From NCBI GenBank assembly GCA_004369085.1, contig ML210394.1:7916-38557 (forward strand): 30,642 nucleotides of DNA, read 5' to 3'. This document shows positions 22,601-30,632 of this stretch, one piece after another. Below the pieces are notes generated by a model. That model was not told the origin of the DNA, made no database searches, and saw only the letters and a list, made by a program, of their open reading frames with translations. Source of the DNA: Coprinopsis marcescibilis (taxonomy: Eukaryota > Basidiomycota > Agaricomycetes > Agaricales > Psathyrellaceae). How positions within the stretch are numbered: the stretch's first letter is position 1; the number at the start of each line of letters is the position of its first letter. The position numbers and the translations under genes are program-made.

Positions 22601-25600
22601 ACCTTGGATCAATGCACAACCGTCAAACGTCCCCACCATCGCCTCCGTCCTTCCATCCTTCTTTTTCAAAATGACTGGATGCCTAAATACCTGCTCTTTC
22701 GCTTGTTCGTGCACAGAAAAAACATCAACTGGCTCATGTTTCGGTAAGTTAAATACATGATGATGTTGAATGTCCCTGGGTCGCGAAGCTACTGCCATCG
22801 GACCTTGGGCCGCCTGACTGTCATCTACACAGACGGCCCATCCCCATTTCCCGCCCTCATCTCGCTCGCCACTGTTGGTCCCAAGAATGCAAACGGATCA
22901 TCGCCATCGCTCCAACCAACATATTGGACATTCCACCCACGACCACCCTCACGACCAACTACCCTGTCACAATGTCCCCGCCACCACTGTTCCGGGGGAG
23001 GTAGTTGCACTGCTGGTGGTGCTGTGCACTGAGCGCGGAGGTGGCTGCTCTCCCCACACTTGAAGCATTCTCCTGTGCAAATGCGACTTGCGCGGGGTGA
23101 TAGTGGGAATCCCGTCGTATGGCTTGCATGTCTTGTGTTCGGGTGTTTCTCCATCCACCTCTTCAACTGGGCCTTGTACTCCGCAACACCTGTTTCCGTA
23201 GCTGGTTGGTGTGGGTACAGTGCCATTAGCTCCCTGGTCGCTGCTCTAAGTTCCTCTGTGACTGGCTCTTGGGGTGGTCTGGGTCGTGTCGCTGTGGCAG
23301 ATGTTGATGTTGTATTCTGTCGGCGGATTGGTGCGCTCACCCCATAGCCTTGGCTTGGCTGGCTCCCCTGGCCCTCTCGCATCCACTGGGGCGTTGTTAG
23401 GGACATCGCGTTCAACTTTGCTGTCAATGCAGCTGTGGCCGCTGTGGTTTCTGACGAAATACGGGTGCGTTGCTGTTCAAGTAGGGCGGTCTGTCGCTGT
23501 AGCTCTCTCTTCTGGTTGGCCAGCTGTTCCCGAACTTCCTCCAACTGCCTGTCCCTCTCCAGGGCATCCTTAACAGCAGTCGTATCGACCAACCGGATGC
23601 TGTCGCAAAATGCGGTCCAAGACGTGTGCGTGCTGGCGATCTTGTCCCTGAGTGGTGTGGGGAGTTTGTCCCTAACCTGCCAAATGCATTCATTCGTTTT
23701 CTCTATCCCTGCCTCCTTTGCTAGCTGTAGCAGCCGATCTGCAAATGCGACGTGGGCCCACACATCGGTCCCTCCCTTCTGCACCATCTTCCCCAGCTCC
23801 GATGCCAACAGCTCTGCGCTCAGTAACTCTCTCTCGACCTCCTCTTTGCCTCTCTTTGCCTCCTGCGGTGGTGGAAACTGCTTGAAGAATTCCGCCTCAA
23901 AGGTTGCCCATGTCTTCTTGACGTCTCCACCCAGTCCGTCGTACCATTTCTCTGCGGGTGAATTCGTCCCAAGATGGTCAGCGATGTAATCCGTTTTCTG
24001 TTCTTCTGAGGCGCTGCGGTAACATATCTTGATGTCCTTGAGGAAGTCCTTGCTGCTGACGGTGTCCTTGCCCTCCTGGCCGTAGAATCTGGGTATGTTC
24101 TGCATGGCCCACGTCTCTACCACCGGTGGCAGCAGTTGTGACTCGGGCTCCGGGTCTAACTCTGGTTTCGGCCCTGAGGCTGCTTCCGGTTCTGGTGTCA
24201 CTTCCTTCGAGTCCCCCTCGTCCTCGTTGATCTCCGGGTGGCTGGATGTGACAGACTGTGGTGTTACGGCGAGCAGATCGATGGACGGAAGCTGAAACCA
24301 GCCGCTGGTTGTGAGTGACTGGTCGATCTCAGGGTATAGGGGTGTGTGTGCCCCGGTTGATGGCAGTTCGAAGTCTGTTAAGGACGGTGATGGCTGGTAA
24401 GACGATGTCTCGCTGGTGGTCCCTGAGCTAAGTAGCGTGAATGTCTGGGCGAGTGGGCTTGCTCGAACTGGTGAGCTGTCCTTCGGGGCTTTTGTAGCAC
24501 TGGTCGAGATAAATCTCCCGTTTGGTCCTCTCCGTGGGGCCAGCTCTATACTATTCCTGGGGCTGGGGTTCTTGGCTTCGGCAACGTGGCAGCGGGCAGT
24601 AACAAAATTGGTCCAAATTCAGCAGGTGGCAGCAGCAGTGTGTATTGGCGTCGTCGAATCGCACTCTCGTCACCACGATGGAGAGGCTAGGGTGGTCGTG
24701 TCGTCGATGGAAAGAGTTGTCTGTTATTAGTCTGCTCGTACTCTAGTCTACCTGACTTGTATTATATAATCATCTAATCTAATCTTGTCTGTATCTATAT
24801 CAATGTATACTAACGACAGAGGAGTGTCCAAAGGCACTACTCCAACAGCTTAACATCTGGCCCATAATAGGATTGTGATGGTGGCAATGTCATCTTCCAA
24901 ACTAACTTGCTTTTACAGAATGTCTTTTGGCGTCTTGGTCATGTGGATGTATATGATGCCATTTCATGGGATCGGCTGCATGCCTACCATCTTGGGCTCT
25001 TTGGCAACCACCTTTTTTCCGAATTCTTTCGCGTAGTTGAGGGTTCAAAGCTTGAGGCAAAGGTAGATGCTGAGTACATATCTCGGATTTGGATAGTGAT
25101 TAAACCACTTACCTTCAGCGCAATGTTCACAACAGATTGGACAAGTTCCCACGATGGCAGGAATTGATACACTTTAATAACCTTGCGAAAATGAGGGAGT
25201 TTAGCGATGGTTGCAAATTTGAGGACCTGTCAAAGGTACTTGCCACAATGATTATGGTACAAGTTCCATCTAGTTGAATGCGATGTGCTACAGATATTAG
25301 TATTTGCAACACACACACTGTTCAACAGCAATAGGAAAAGTCCCGGGTTCCTCCTACTGAAGCTTATCAGAAGCTATCTAATGCTCGATATGTACGCGTC
25401 GCTTTGCTGCCACACAACAGAGACAGTAAAGGGTACCGAAGGTGAGCTGCGCTTATTTGAGCAGCTTTTAAAGGTGTGTATTCCCAATAAATCTGGAATG
25501 ATTATGGCGTTCAATAAACAATGAACGGCATCACGATTGAAAGGCATACATTGCTCACGGAGGGTCCAATAAAGGGTGGAGTTTCCCCAAAATGCACACC

Positions 25601-26730
25601 CAGATCCACATGATTATGGACATCATTCGGAAGGGTGTTACGCAAAATGGGAATACAAAACCGAATGAACACAAGCACGGAAAGTATAAGGACATGTACC
25701 AGCTGCAGACAAATTTCCACAACACAGATCCTCAGGTAGGTGCTTGTTAATGCACTAGTTCAAACCTAAGTCTAAGCACTCAAACATATGTCCTAGATCA
25801 TGAAATTAGAGCACGATGATATCATCTGCTCGACCATTCGAAGCCTATTGAATGAACTTGATCGATGGACGGTTCTCAACTCCCTGTCGCTCGTGAACAA
25901 TATCGATGAATGGGCAGCATACGACAACCAGGATATCCTATGCAAGGATCCACCACCCGCTCGCAGGAATAAATCCCCTAGAACAATTGGGACAAGTCAG
26001 GCGTCAGTGGGGTCGGAAGCTGAAGGCCAACACACACTGTCTGACATACTATCCTTCTGTCCCAAGCATCTTGGAGAATTGGAGACTCCTGAGACAATTG
26101 TTCTCAAAGTAAAAGCATTCCTTTGCAACAAGCTCAGAAACAAACCCAAAGTATCTTTGGAATCGCCAGTGAGTGACCTTTAACACGCATCTCATCTAAT
26201 CACTAATTTAGATCTGTTCAATTGCAAACCAGATCAAGATATATAGATATACCAAGATATCATACACCTCGTGCAAAGACCTGTCAGTACAGACCGATTA
26301 TCTTCGCACAAATCCCAGATTCTTCGGACACCCTCGATACGACTTTGCTTTGCTTCAGCATACACCTCAAGAGTTCTGGTATGCACAGCTAGCCTGTGTA
26401 GTCGCCATCAAGCTTGATGGTTCAGGAGCCACCCATCTCATCGCCATTGCTGTCCCGTGCAACGAGAATCCAGTTACAGCCAACTCTTTCACCAATCGCC
26501 TTTCAGACAGGCAGCTGCGGCTTACACGTGTTAGAATGCGGAGGGGAAGGAATATTGCGACTGCAGTAAGTGTTAATAGCATTGTACGTGGAGCAGTCTT
26601 AGTCCAAGATCCAGCATGTCCCTATAAGGACGAGTACGTGGTGATGGACGTGCTGGATCCGGATTTCTGGCTTCGCCACCGAATGCTTGTTGCACAGAAG
26701 CAGCTACGGTTTACGCGACTTCCCTTTTGA
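16615..26730 (+). CDS. Plavaka-type transposase, 14 exons, intact, intron 8 holds Gypsy-2
   Basis: Exons inferred from GT-AG sites and frame: 16615-16735, 16791-16868, 16942-17133, 17199-17587, 17652-17873, 17941-18120, 18199-18395, 18447-18654, 24919-25073, 25136-25235, 25294-25473, 25544-25735, 25797-26168, 26212-26730. They total 3105 bases, 1034 residues, with no internal stop. The start is ATG 16615 in context ACCATGTCC. Residues 7-28 form a Cys/His finger (CEFCRGQYTK..H..AC). The core has YADKMWLSSFGTKKGY (D351), VVWHEGF, CPCPICLVP, SWDRLHAYHLGLFG (D547) and KGVTQNGNTKPNEHKHG (E716). The C-terminal domain has LRTNPRFFGHPRYDFALLQ and SIVRGAVLVQDP. Acidic residues in these blocks are candidate catalytic positions, inferred not proven. 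Intron 8 (18655-24918) is 6264 bases, but about 80 without Gypsy-2. The Plavaka family call rests on these motifs. Confidence 0.87.
18661..18826 (-). repeat. Gypsy-2 3' LTR (166 bases)
   Basis: Reads TGGAGAGGCTAG to CACTACTCCA on the plus strand, with TG...CA ends and inverted TGGAG/CTCCA termini. It matches the LTR at 24679-24844 at 165 of 166 positions. The last codons of the pol frame extend eight bases into it. Confidence 0.95.
18819..22798 (-). pseudogene. Gypsy-2 pol: protease, RT, RNase H, integrase; frameshifted near the C-terminus
   Basis: The frame starts at ATG 22798 but is open upstream to the gag overlap. The protease region has VGTFDGCALIQGALC and the flap-like MADGSIVPSKGVW and WEMLVGKPML; the usual D-S/T-G motif is replaced by DGC. 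RT: FAAGFHAVKVHEDSQPYITF, YVRMPFGITGGPSEFA and an intact FVDD. RNase H: LTTDGSKDAFAGVL, FLLEFAALKHALDK, ETDCQALRDV, NIADGLSR. Integrase: HEQGGHWH and CAQC finger, then D (LLVGDYLKLP), D (MSDGGRHFD), E (NGLVEGTNKLL). At about 19550 the frame breaks after GEDGWQLM, and the tail continues in another frame from GLVVNTANTPL to a stop at 18819. From memory of related elements about 25-30 residues are missing there, so a deletion is likely. The tail is Glu-rich, without a recognisable chromodomain. Confidence 0.9.
18827..18840 (-). promoter_or_regulatory. Gypsy-2 polypurine tract
   Basis: In minus orientation this reads GAAGGGGGGCAG directly before the 3' LTR. A purine run at this place is the usual plus-strand DNA primer of LTR elements. 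Its position also confirms the element's minus orientation. Confidence 0.8.
22807..22852 (-). promoter_or_regulatory. Predicted -1 ribosomal frameshift signal, Gypsy-2 gag-pol
   Basis: In minus orientation the heptamer GGGAAAT (22852-22846) lies in the gag frame as G GGA AAT. A 6-base spacer GGGGAT follows, then a GC-rich stem GGGCCG (22839-22834) pairing with CGGCCC (22812-22807) around a 21-base loop that contains the gag TAG. The pol frame is -1 relative to gag and is open from the heptamer to ATG 22798. Sequence and phase are observed; frameshifting is inferred. Confidence 0.72.
22825..24618 (-). CDS. Gypsy-2 gag with CCHC zinc knuckle
   Basis: Gag packages the element's RNA. The frame is open from after a TGA at 24621-24619 to TAG at 22827-22825, up to 597 residues. 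The first in-frame ATG is at 24105, so the start is uncertain; a non-ATG start or a lost ATG is possible. The N-terminal third is Pro/Ser/Glu-rich and disordered. The gag core has IPRFYGQEGKDTVSSKDFLKD, EKWYDGLGGDVKKTWATFEAEF and VWAHVAFADRLLQLA. A coiled-coil segment (DRQLEEVREQLANQKRELQR) follows, then one CCHC knuckle (CFKCGESSHLRAQC) near the C-terminus. Pol follows in the -1 frame behind a shift site. No internal stops were seen. Confidence 0.88.
   Translation of the reverse strand: MWTNFVTARCHVAEAKNPSPRNSIELAPRRGPNGRFISTSATKAPKDSSPVRASPLAQTFTLLSSGTTSETSSYQPSPSLTDFELPSTGAHTPLYPEIDQSLTTSGWFQLPSIDLLAVTPQSVTSSHPEINEDEGDSKEVTPEPEAASGPKPELDPEPESQLLPPVVETWAMQNIPRFYGQEGKDTVSSKDFLKDIKICYRSASEEQKTDYIADHLGTNSPAEKWYDGLGGDVKKTWATFEAEFFKQFPPPQEAKRGKEEVERELLSAELLASELGKMVQKGGTDVWAHVAFADRLLQLAKEAGIEKTNECIWQVRDKLPTPLRDKIASTHTSWTAFCDSIRLVDTTAVKDALERDRQLEEVREQLANQKRELQRQTALLEQQRTRISSETTAATAALTAKLNAMSLTTPQWMREGQGSQPSQGYGVSAPIRRQNTTSTSATATRPRPPQEPVTEELRAATRELMALYPHQPATETGVAEYKAQLKRWMEKHPNTRHASHTTGFPLSPRASRICTGECFKCGESSHLRAQCTAPPAVQLPPPEQWWRGHCDRVVGREGGRGWNVQYVGWSDGDDPFAFLGPTVASEMRAGNGDGPSV
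24653..24675 (-). promoter_or_regulatory. Gypsy-2 tRNA primer-binding site
   Basis: Three bases inside the 5' LTR, the minus strand begins TGGTGACGAGAGTGCG. Its complement reads like a tRNA 3' end: TCGAATC (T-loop-like), then GCACTCTCGTCA and CCA. The match appears to reach past the acceptor stem into the T arm. Which tRNA it is cannot be told from this window. Confidence 0.78.
24679..24844 (-). repeat. Gypsy-2 5' LTR (166 bases)
   Basis: Upstream LTR of the minus-strand element, matching the 3' LTR at 165 of 166 positions. It lies 74 bases before the 3' splice site of transposase intron 8. At 166 bases it is short for a gypsy LTR. Confidence 0.95.
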
Positions 26731-27279
26731 TTTTTTGGTTAGCCGAATGTATATGCATGTGTGGTACGATTAGAATTTGTTTCAAATAGGAGAAACCCGA
26801 GAGTCTTCCAAAATCTCTGTGCGACCATGTCCATGAGGCAGACACTTGCAGCTATTGTACGTCTTAGAGACACATGTGTAATTAATCAAGTGGATGAACA
26901 GGCTTTGGAGATACATAATCTCGTGCAGATACAGTTATTTTAAGAACTTGCAATATGATGCGCTCCGCTTTTGCTCAACCCTTAATGCATGTACACTGGA
27001 AAAAAATAAGCGCCCGCAACAGCGCAGTTCAGGGTCCCCATGTTATGTCTGGTCCATGTCCAACGACCCTGCTCAATACTCCGTAAATCCACTCTCTTTT
27101 GAAAGCAGTTGATAGGACAACTTCAGAGAGCGGGAACGAGGCAATAAGCGGTCCCTAATTGGTATTTTGAACAACCACATTGCTGATGCTCTCAGTTCGG
27201 AGCTTAGAAGTTTGCAAAGCGACTAATGCTCCAATAATAAAAGGGACAGGTCTCTACCAGCAAACTCGAGTACATTCCA
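26731..27279. other. Spacer between Plavaka-2 transposase and accessory gene
   Basis: About 550 bases without a supported coding region. It should hold the 3' end of the transposase transcript and the promoter of the accessory gene. Short frames here match nothing I know and lack splice structure. I saw no clear TATA box. Confidence 0.5.
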
Positions 27280-29266
27280 ATGTCTTCTGCTACCTCCATA
27301 TCTACTGCCTCTACTTCTATATCTACTGCCTCTACTTCTATATCTACTGCCTCTACCATTCCTGATGATAGCATGAGTACACCTTTCTGTGTTTACCATT
27401 GATGGACTGGACTCTAATAGCACCCCATACGTTGCTCTAGGTGCTTCGGCGACTCCATTCACGTATTCAAGAACTCAAACTGGAGGTTGCAGAGCTCATG
27501 ACTTGCAACGCCAATCTCAACCTCAAGATCGCGACACATACATGCAGGCGCAAGCCCTGTGGTGCGAAAGCGCCACTGGACAAGCCTCCCTCCGGCGATG
27601 GCGATTCTGCATCCCAGGAGGCTACTGACCTGGTTGAATACATTGATGCATCCGCGAAAAAGGCCTTGTTCATTTACCTTCATTTATACTCACCATACCT
27701 CCTCCCTGGCATGTTTGGGAAAGCCAAGCCAGCCTTCAAGCACAACTCACTGGACAGGTATGCCGACTCCGTGTCTCTTGAGGAAGGTCAAGCTGCAGAC
27801 CTGTATGCTGCAGTTCCTGAAGAGGACCATGAGTTTGTATCACTTCATCCATTCAGTCATCCTGTCTATGCACAAAAGGTGAGCTCTTTTGGCTTATGAT
27901 CCTCTGAATCAAGTTGTCTTTCATCGCTCATTTTTCTCTCACCCCAGTTCAAGGAACACCTCACTGCCCACCAGGGTAATCTCACTAAGCGCGCATGCCA
28001 GGTGGCTCCTTTCCTCTTCACCAACGAGCCTGACATCCCAGCAGGTATATTCAAAGCTTCAGAGTCCAAGTCTCGCTTGGACAATGAGCGCATCCGTGCT
28101 CTCACTGGCTATGCTGCCCACAGGAATCCTCGTTGGCCACGGTACGCTCCTGTCCTCTATGCCAACGAGTCAAGCCATGGGGAAGATTTTCTCCTCAACC
28201 CCGTTGTGATTCAGGTATGTTGTAACTATTCTGGGACCCCAATGGCTAGGAACTCATTGTTGGTGGTCGTATGATGCTATTAAGCTCGGTCGTGGGCTTC
28301 TCTATGGCCTTTCGGCAGCACAGAGCGCCGATGCTCCTGCTGACACTCTCTCCTTCCGGTCCCCCAATGCACTCAGCTCCGTTCCCGAGCTCCGTGCCAC
28401 CAATGGACTTATGAGCACATGTGGCACCATGGTACATGTTCCCTGATATTTGTATACAAGATTTGCATCTAACGTGTGACATAATCCATCACTACCAGCT
28501 TCGCTTCTTACTTTCTCCAGACACCGAGTTCAGTGGCTCGGGAACTGGACCAGAGTCGAAAACCTCCTACATTACTGATCATGGCCGGTACCACAGGCTT
28601 TTGGTGCATGGCTGGGACTTGCCTGGAACCCAAAGAACCGTTGCCCATTGGAACGAAATGTTATTCCCCACCACCGCCACCAGCACCACCACTGCGGCTT
28701 CCACTGGAGTTGCACCGACTGCTGACGACTCGGAAGGTGAAGAGCTGATTATGCAAGGCTTGGCTAACATCAATCTTCAGGCCCACGAGGACTACGACGT
28801 TGACGAGCTTAGCTCTCCCGACACTGAGGATGACTGCGAACGCGTAGTCACTTCCCATTCTATGCAGTCTGGACGTTGTGGCGATGTTTTTACACCCTCC
28901 ATCACATCCGCCCACCAGCAGGCACCGGTTGCCTCCCAGGATTCTCCCTCTCTCATCACTCCAGCCACCATTGCATCACCGTCGGTTACTTTATCATCAA
29001 TTCACCAACAAGCACCGGTCGCAATCGCCTCCTCGACTCCTGCCTCTTTGGTCACTCCAGCCACAACTGGCTCGACTGTGGCTCAAGCATTGACAACCAC
29101 CTCTCCAAGCACTGGTAGCAGCGGAGGAGCTCCAGATCCTCAACCAGCTCGGCATAGGGCGACCAGAGCCACCAGCGCAGCCAACAACGAAGAGAATGCC
29201 ACAGCATCTGGGAGTGGCAGCAAGGCGAGCCGAGGGGGGAAGAGGGGCAGAGGCAAGCGAGCCTAA
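27280..29266 (+). CDS. Plavaka-2 accessory protein, copy B, five exons, intact
   Basis: Exons 27280-27390, 27441-27878, 27948-28214, 28285-28431 and 28499-29266 join into 576 residues. All introns are phase 0 with GT-AG ends (50, 69, 70 and 67 bases). The start is the ATG before a Ser/Thr/Ile repeat (SISTASTSISTAST). A probable coiled coil (LRRLHSRIQELKLEVAEL) begins near residue 39. The central domain (about 95-370) has SLHPFSHPVYAQK, NPRWPRYAPVLYANES, LGRGLLYGLSA and LRFLLSPDTEFSGSG. An acidic segment and a Ser/Thr/Pro/Ala-rich linker follow, then a basic tail (GGKRGRGKRA) like a nuclear localisation signal. Exon 4 is 49 codons, as is exon 2 of the broken copy at 1481-2833. It resembles uncharacterised Agaricomycete, DUF6532-like proteins. 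Its function is unknown. Being inside the TIRs and near the transposase suggests a role for the element. Confidence 0.78.
27301..27357 (+). repeat. 21-base tandem repeat in accessory copy B, exon 1
   Basis: About 2.7 copies of a 21-base unit, TCTACTGCCTCTACTTCTAT plus A, encode repeated STAST-SI residues near the N-terminus of the accessory protein. The length is a multiple of three, so copy-number changes keep the frame. Confidence 0.9.
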
Positions 29267-30369
29267 GCTACCTGTCCCTTGCATACTTAACTGGTCGGTG
29301 TTGCGCAGACTCTCATACAACTTCGATCCTGTCACACTCTTTCCTTCTTATCATGTAGCATCCATATTAGCTGCGACTTTCATTGGTACATAGGCTTATC
29401 TCACGGCAATTCGGTGTTCACCTTGTATTTTGTGCATTAGTATTGAAACTACATTTGTTGGCTTCATTCATGATGAATATCGATGAATCCAAGTGCCAGT
29501 GGAAGATTAGGCAGAGTAATAATGACATCGTTAGCACCCACCTACATTGTTTTCACATGGCTTTCAATGACATAAGCCGTTGGACCTTTTCTTATCGACC
29601 ACACCTTATTGCAGAGGTTGCACATAACATTTTATCCCTGTTTAACGGAAAGCAGTTTGACAAAGCTTAAATCCGACTGGAAAGCATTCAAATCAGACCG
29701 AAATATTTCAGTCCCATCTTAAGCAAATCACTGGACTGACTGGAAGACATTTAGTTCAGACCGAAGTACTATTTCAGTGCCCTCAATGATGGTTTTTGCT
29801 GAAGTTGCTTGAACCCTAACCTAACCCCTGTCAGAGGACCTCTGATGGCGGCAACATGTGTTCACTGTTTTCGATAAGTGACAATGACGCAGACGTGAAG
29901 CCGCTGGCAAATATTTATATACCTGAATTGATTCATGCTGTACTTGCCCCTCTGGTCTGGTACTATCAGACCCGTCTGGGTGTTTGCCTTTTTTTTTCTC
30001 CCCACCAAGTCAAAAAACAGCCGTATATAAGCTATATATATTAGGGCTTTTTCATAGCCTATATGGTGTAGGCGTAACTATGCATCACGCTGCAGGTCTA
30101 GTTCAAAGCGGTAGGTCAAGGGTTCGATTCCCAGTCAAGTAGTAACTGGTATGTAGTATCTAGGTTGTGTACTGAATGTAATAGCAATAGATAAAGTCCC
30201 TAGATAAATAACAATACATATGATATAATATAAATACATAGAATAGATAGAAATGAGAAATGATACATAAGCTGGGTGACCTTGATAATCATGGTAGATA
30301 ATTGGCGCAGATGGTAGATAAGGAGCGAGCCTGCCAGATCCTGTCCTACTTTTGCGATCTTATGGTCCT
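29267..30369. other. Distal non-coding part of Plavaka-2
   Basis: No gene could be supported in 1.1 kb after the accessory gene. A 95-codon frame at 29383-29670 has no family resemblance and no splice context. The stretch contains an imperfect direct repeat (29676-29781) and a B-box-like sequence near 30119. Confidence 0.5.
29676..29781 (+). repeat. Imperfect direct repeat in distal Plavaka-2
   Basis: Two units of about 40 bases (29676-29715 and 29739-29781) share ACTGGAA, CATT, TCAGACCGAA and TATTTCAGT in the same order with a few gaps. They could be remnants of a subterminal repeat family. No function can be assigned. Confidence 0.6.
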
Positions 30370-30530
30370 CAGGTTGATCAAGCCACCAGAGCTGGACCAA
30401 GGGGCACCAACCGATCTAAGCCGTGCCGCTTGATTAAGTCTGTGATACTTGATCAACAAGAAGAGTGTTCATGATCTAGTAAAGATCAAGCCACGGGGTC
30501 TAGACTGGCCCGATTGGGTAGATCTAGCAC
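30370..30530 (+). promoter_or_regulatory. Right subterminal GATC-motif array of Plavaka-2
   Basis: Six GATC motifs and one GATTA variant lie in about 160 bases: TTGATCAA near 30373, CGATCTAA, TTGATTAA, TTGATCAA near 30449, TGATCTAG, AGATCAAG and AGATCTAG near 30520. The density mirrors the left end. Candidate transposase-binding sites, by analogy with CACTA-like elements. Confidence 0.55.
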
Positions 30531-30547
30531 CTAGGAAATTTGCGACA
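30522..30547 (-). repeat. Plavaka-2 right terminal inverted repeat
   Basis: Ends GGAAATTTGCGACA, the inverse of the left end with two mismatches in 26 bases. CT and then resumed hAT-type coding sequence follow it. Confidence 0.88.
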
Positions 30548-30549
30548 CT

Positions 30550-30632
30550 CTATTCCACATCCATCAACTGTTTCTACAGATGTCCAGCAGATTTATGTCA
30601 CCATGTCAAATATTGTTCGTGACTACTTGGTG
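30550..30632 (+). pseudogene. hAT-type transposase, continuation beyond Plavaka-2
   Basis: The frame reads IPHPSTVSTDVQQIYVTM and NIVRDYLV, the hAT-family segment that follows PFxxVxDPxF. It is the direct continuation of the frame broken at 16362: with one CT removed, the codons join as ACC TCT ATT CCA. It ends at a clean 5' splice site GTAAGT (30633), so the gene runs on past the window. Confidence 0.8.

Larger units (their letters stand above)
18661..24844 (-). mobile_element. Gypsy-2: Ty3/gypsy LTR retrotransposon inside transposase intron 8
   Basis: Two 166-base LTRs (18661-18826 and 24679-24844) differ at one position (GACGG versus GACAG). In minus orientation the order is 5' LTR, primer-binding site, gag, -1 shift site, protease, RT, RNase H, integrase, polypurine tract, 3' LTR. 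The near-identical LTRs suggest recent insertion. No exact 5-base target duplication is visible: the flanks are ACGG on the left and ACAG on the right, at best an imperfect 4-base match. The element is antisense to the transposase gene. Coding regions are open except for a deletion-type frameshift near the end of pol. Confidence 0.95.
16363..30547 (+). mobile_element. Plavaka-2: TIR-bounded Plavaka DNA transposon with nested Gypsy-2
   Basis: The left end reads TGTCGCAAATTTCCTAAGTG, and the reverse complement of the right end reads TGTCGCAAATTTCCTAGGTG. About 26 bases match with two differences. CT flanks both ends (16361-16362 and 30548-30549). Removing the element and one CT joins the hAT-type reading frame across the site, which fixes the boundaries independently. 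Inside, on the plus strand, are an intact transposase gene (16615-26730) and an intact accessory gene (27280-29266). Gypsy-2 (6184 bases) sits in intron 8 of the transposase. Without it the element is about 8.0 kb. Both ends carry arrays of GATC-centred motifs. Confidence 0.9.

Noticed and set aside
23435..23989. 184-codon plus-strand frame
   Set aside because: Antisense shadow of Gypsy-2 gag; Ser/Cys-rich with no family features.
29811..29828. CCCTAACCTAACCCC, telomere-like sequence
   Set aside because: Only about two imperfect units; too short to support an interstitial telomere.
30060..30150. A complete tRNA gene
   Set aside because: Only the B-box region fits; the T stem has three pairs, and no acceptor or anticodon arm could be formed.
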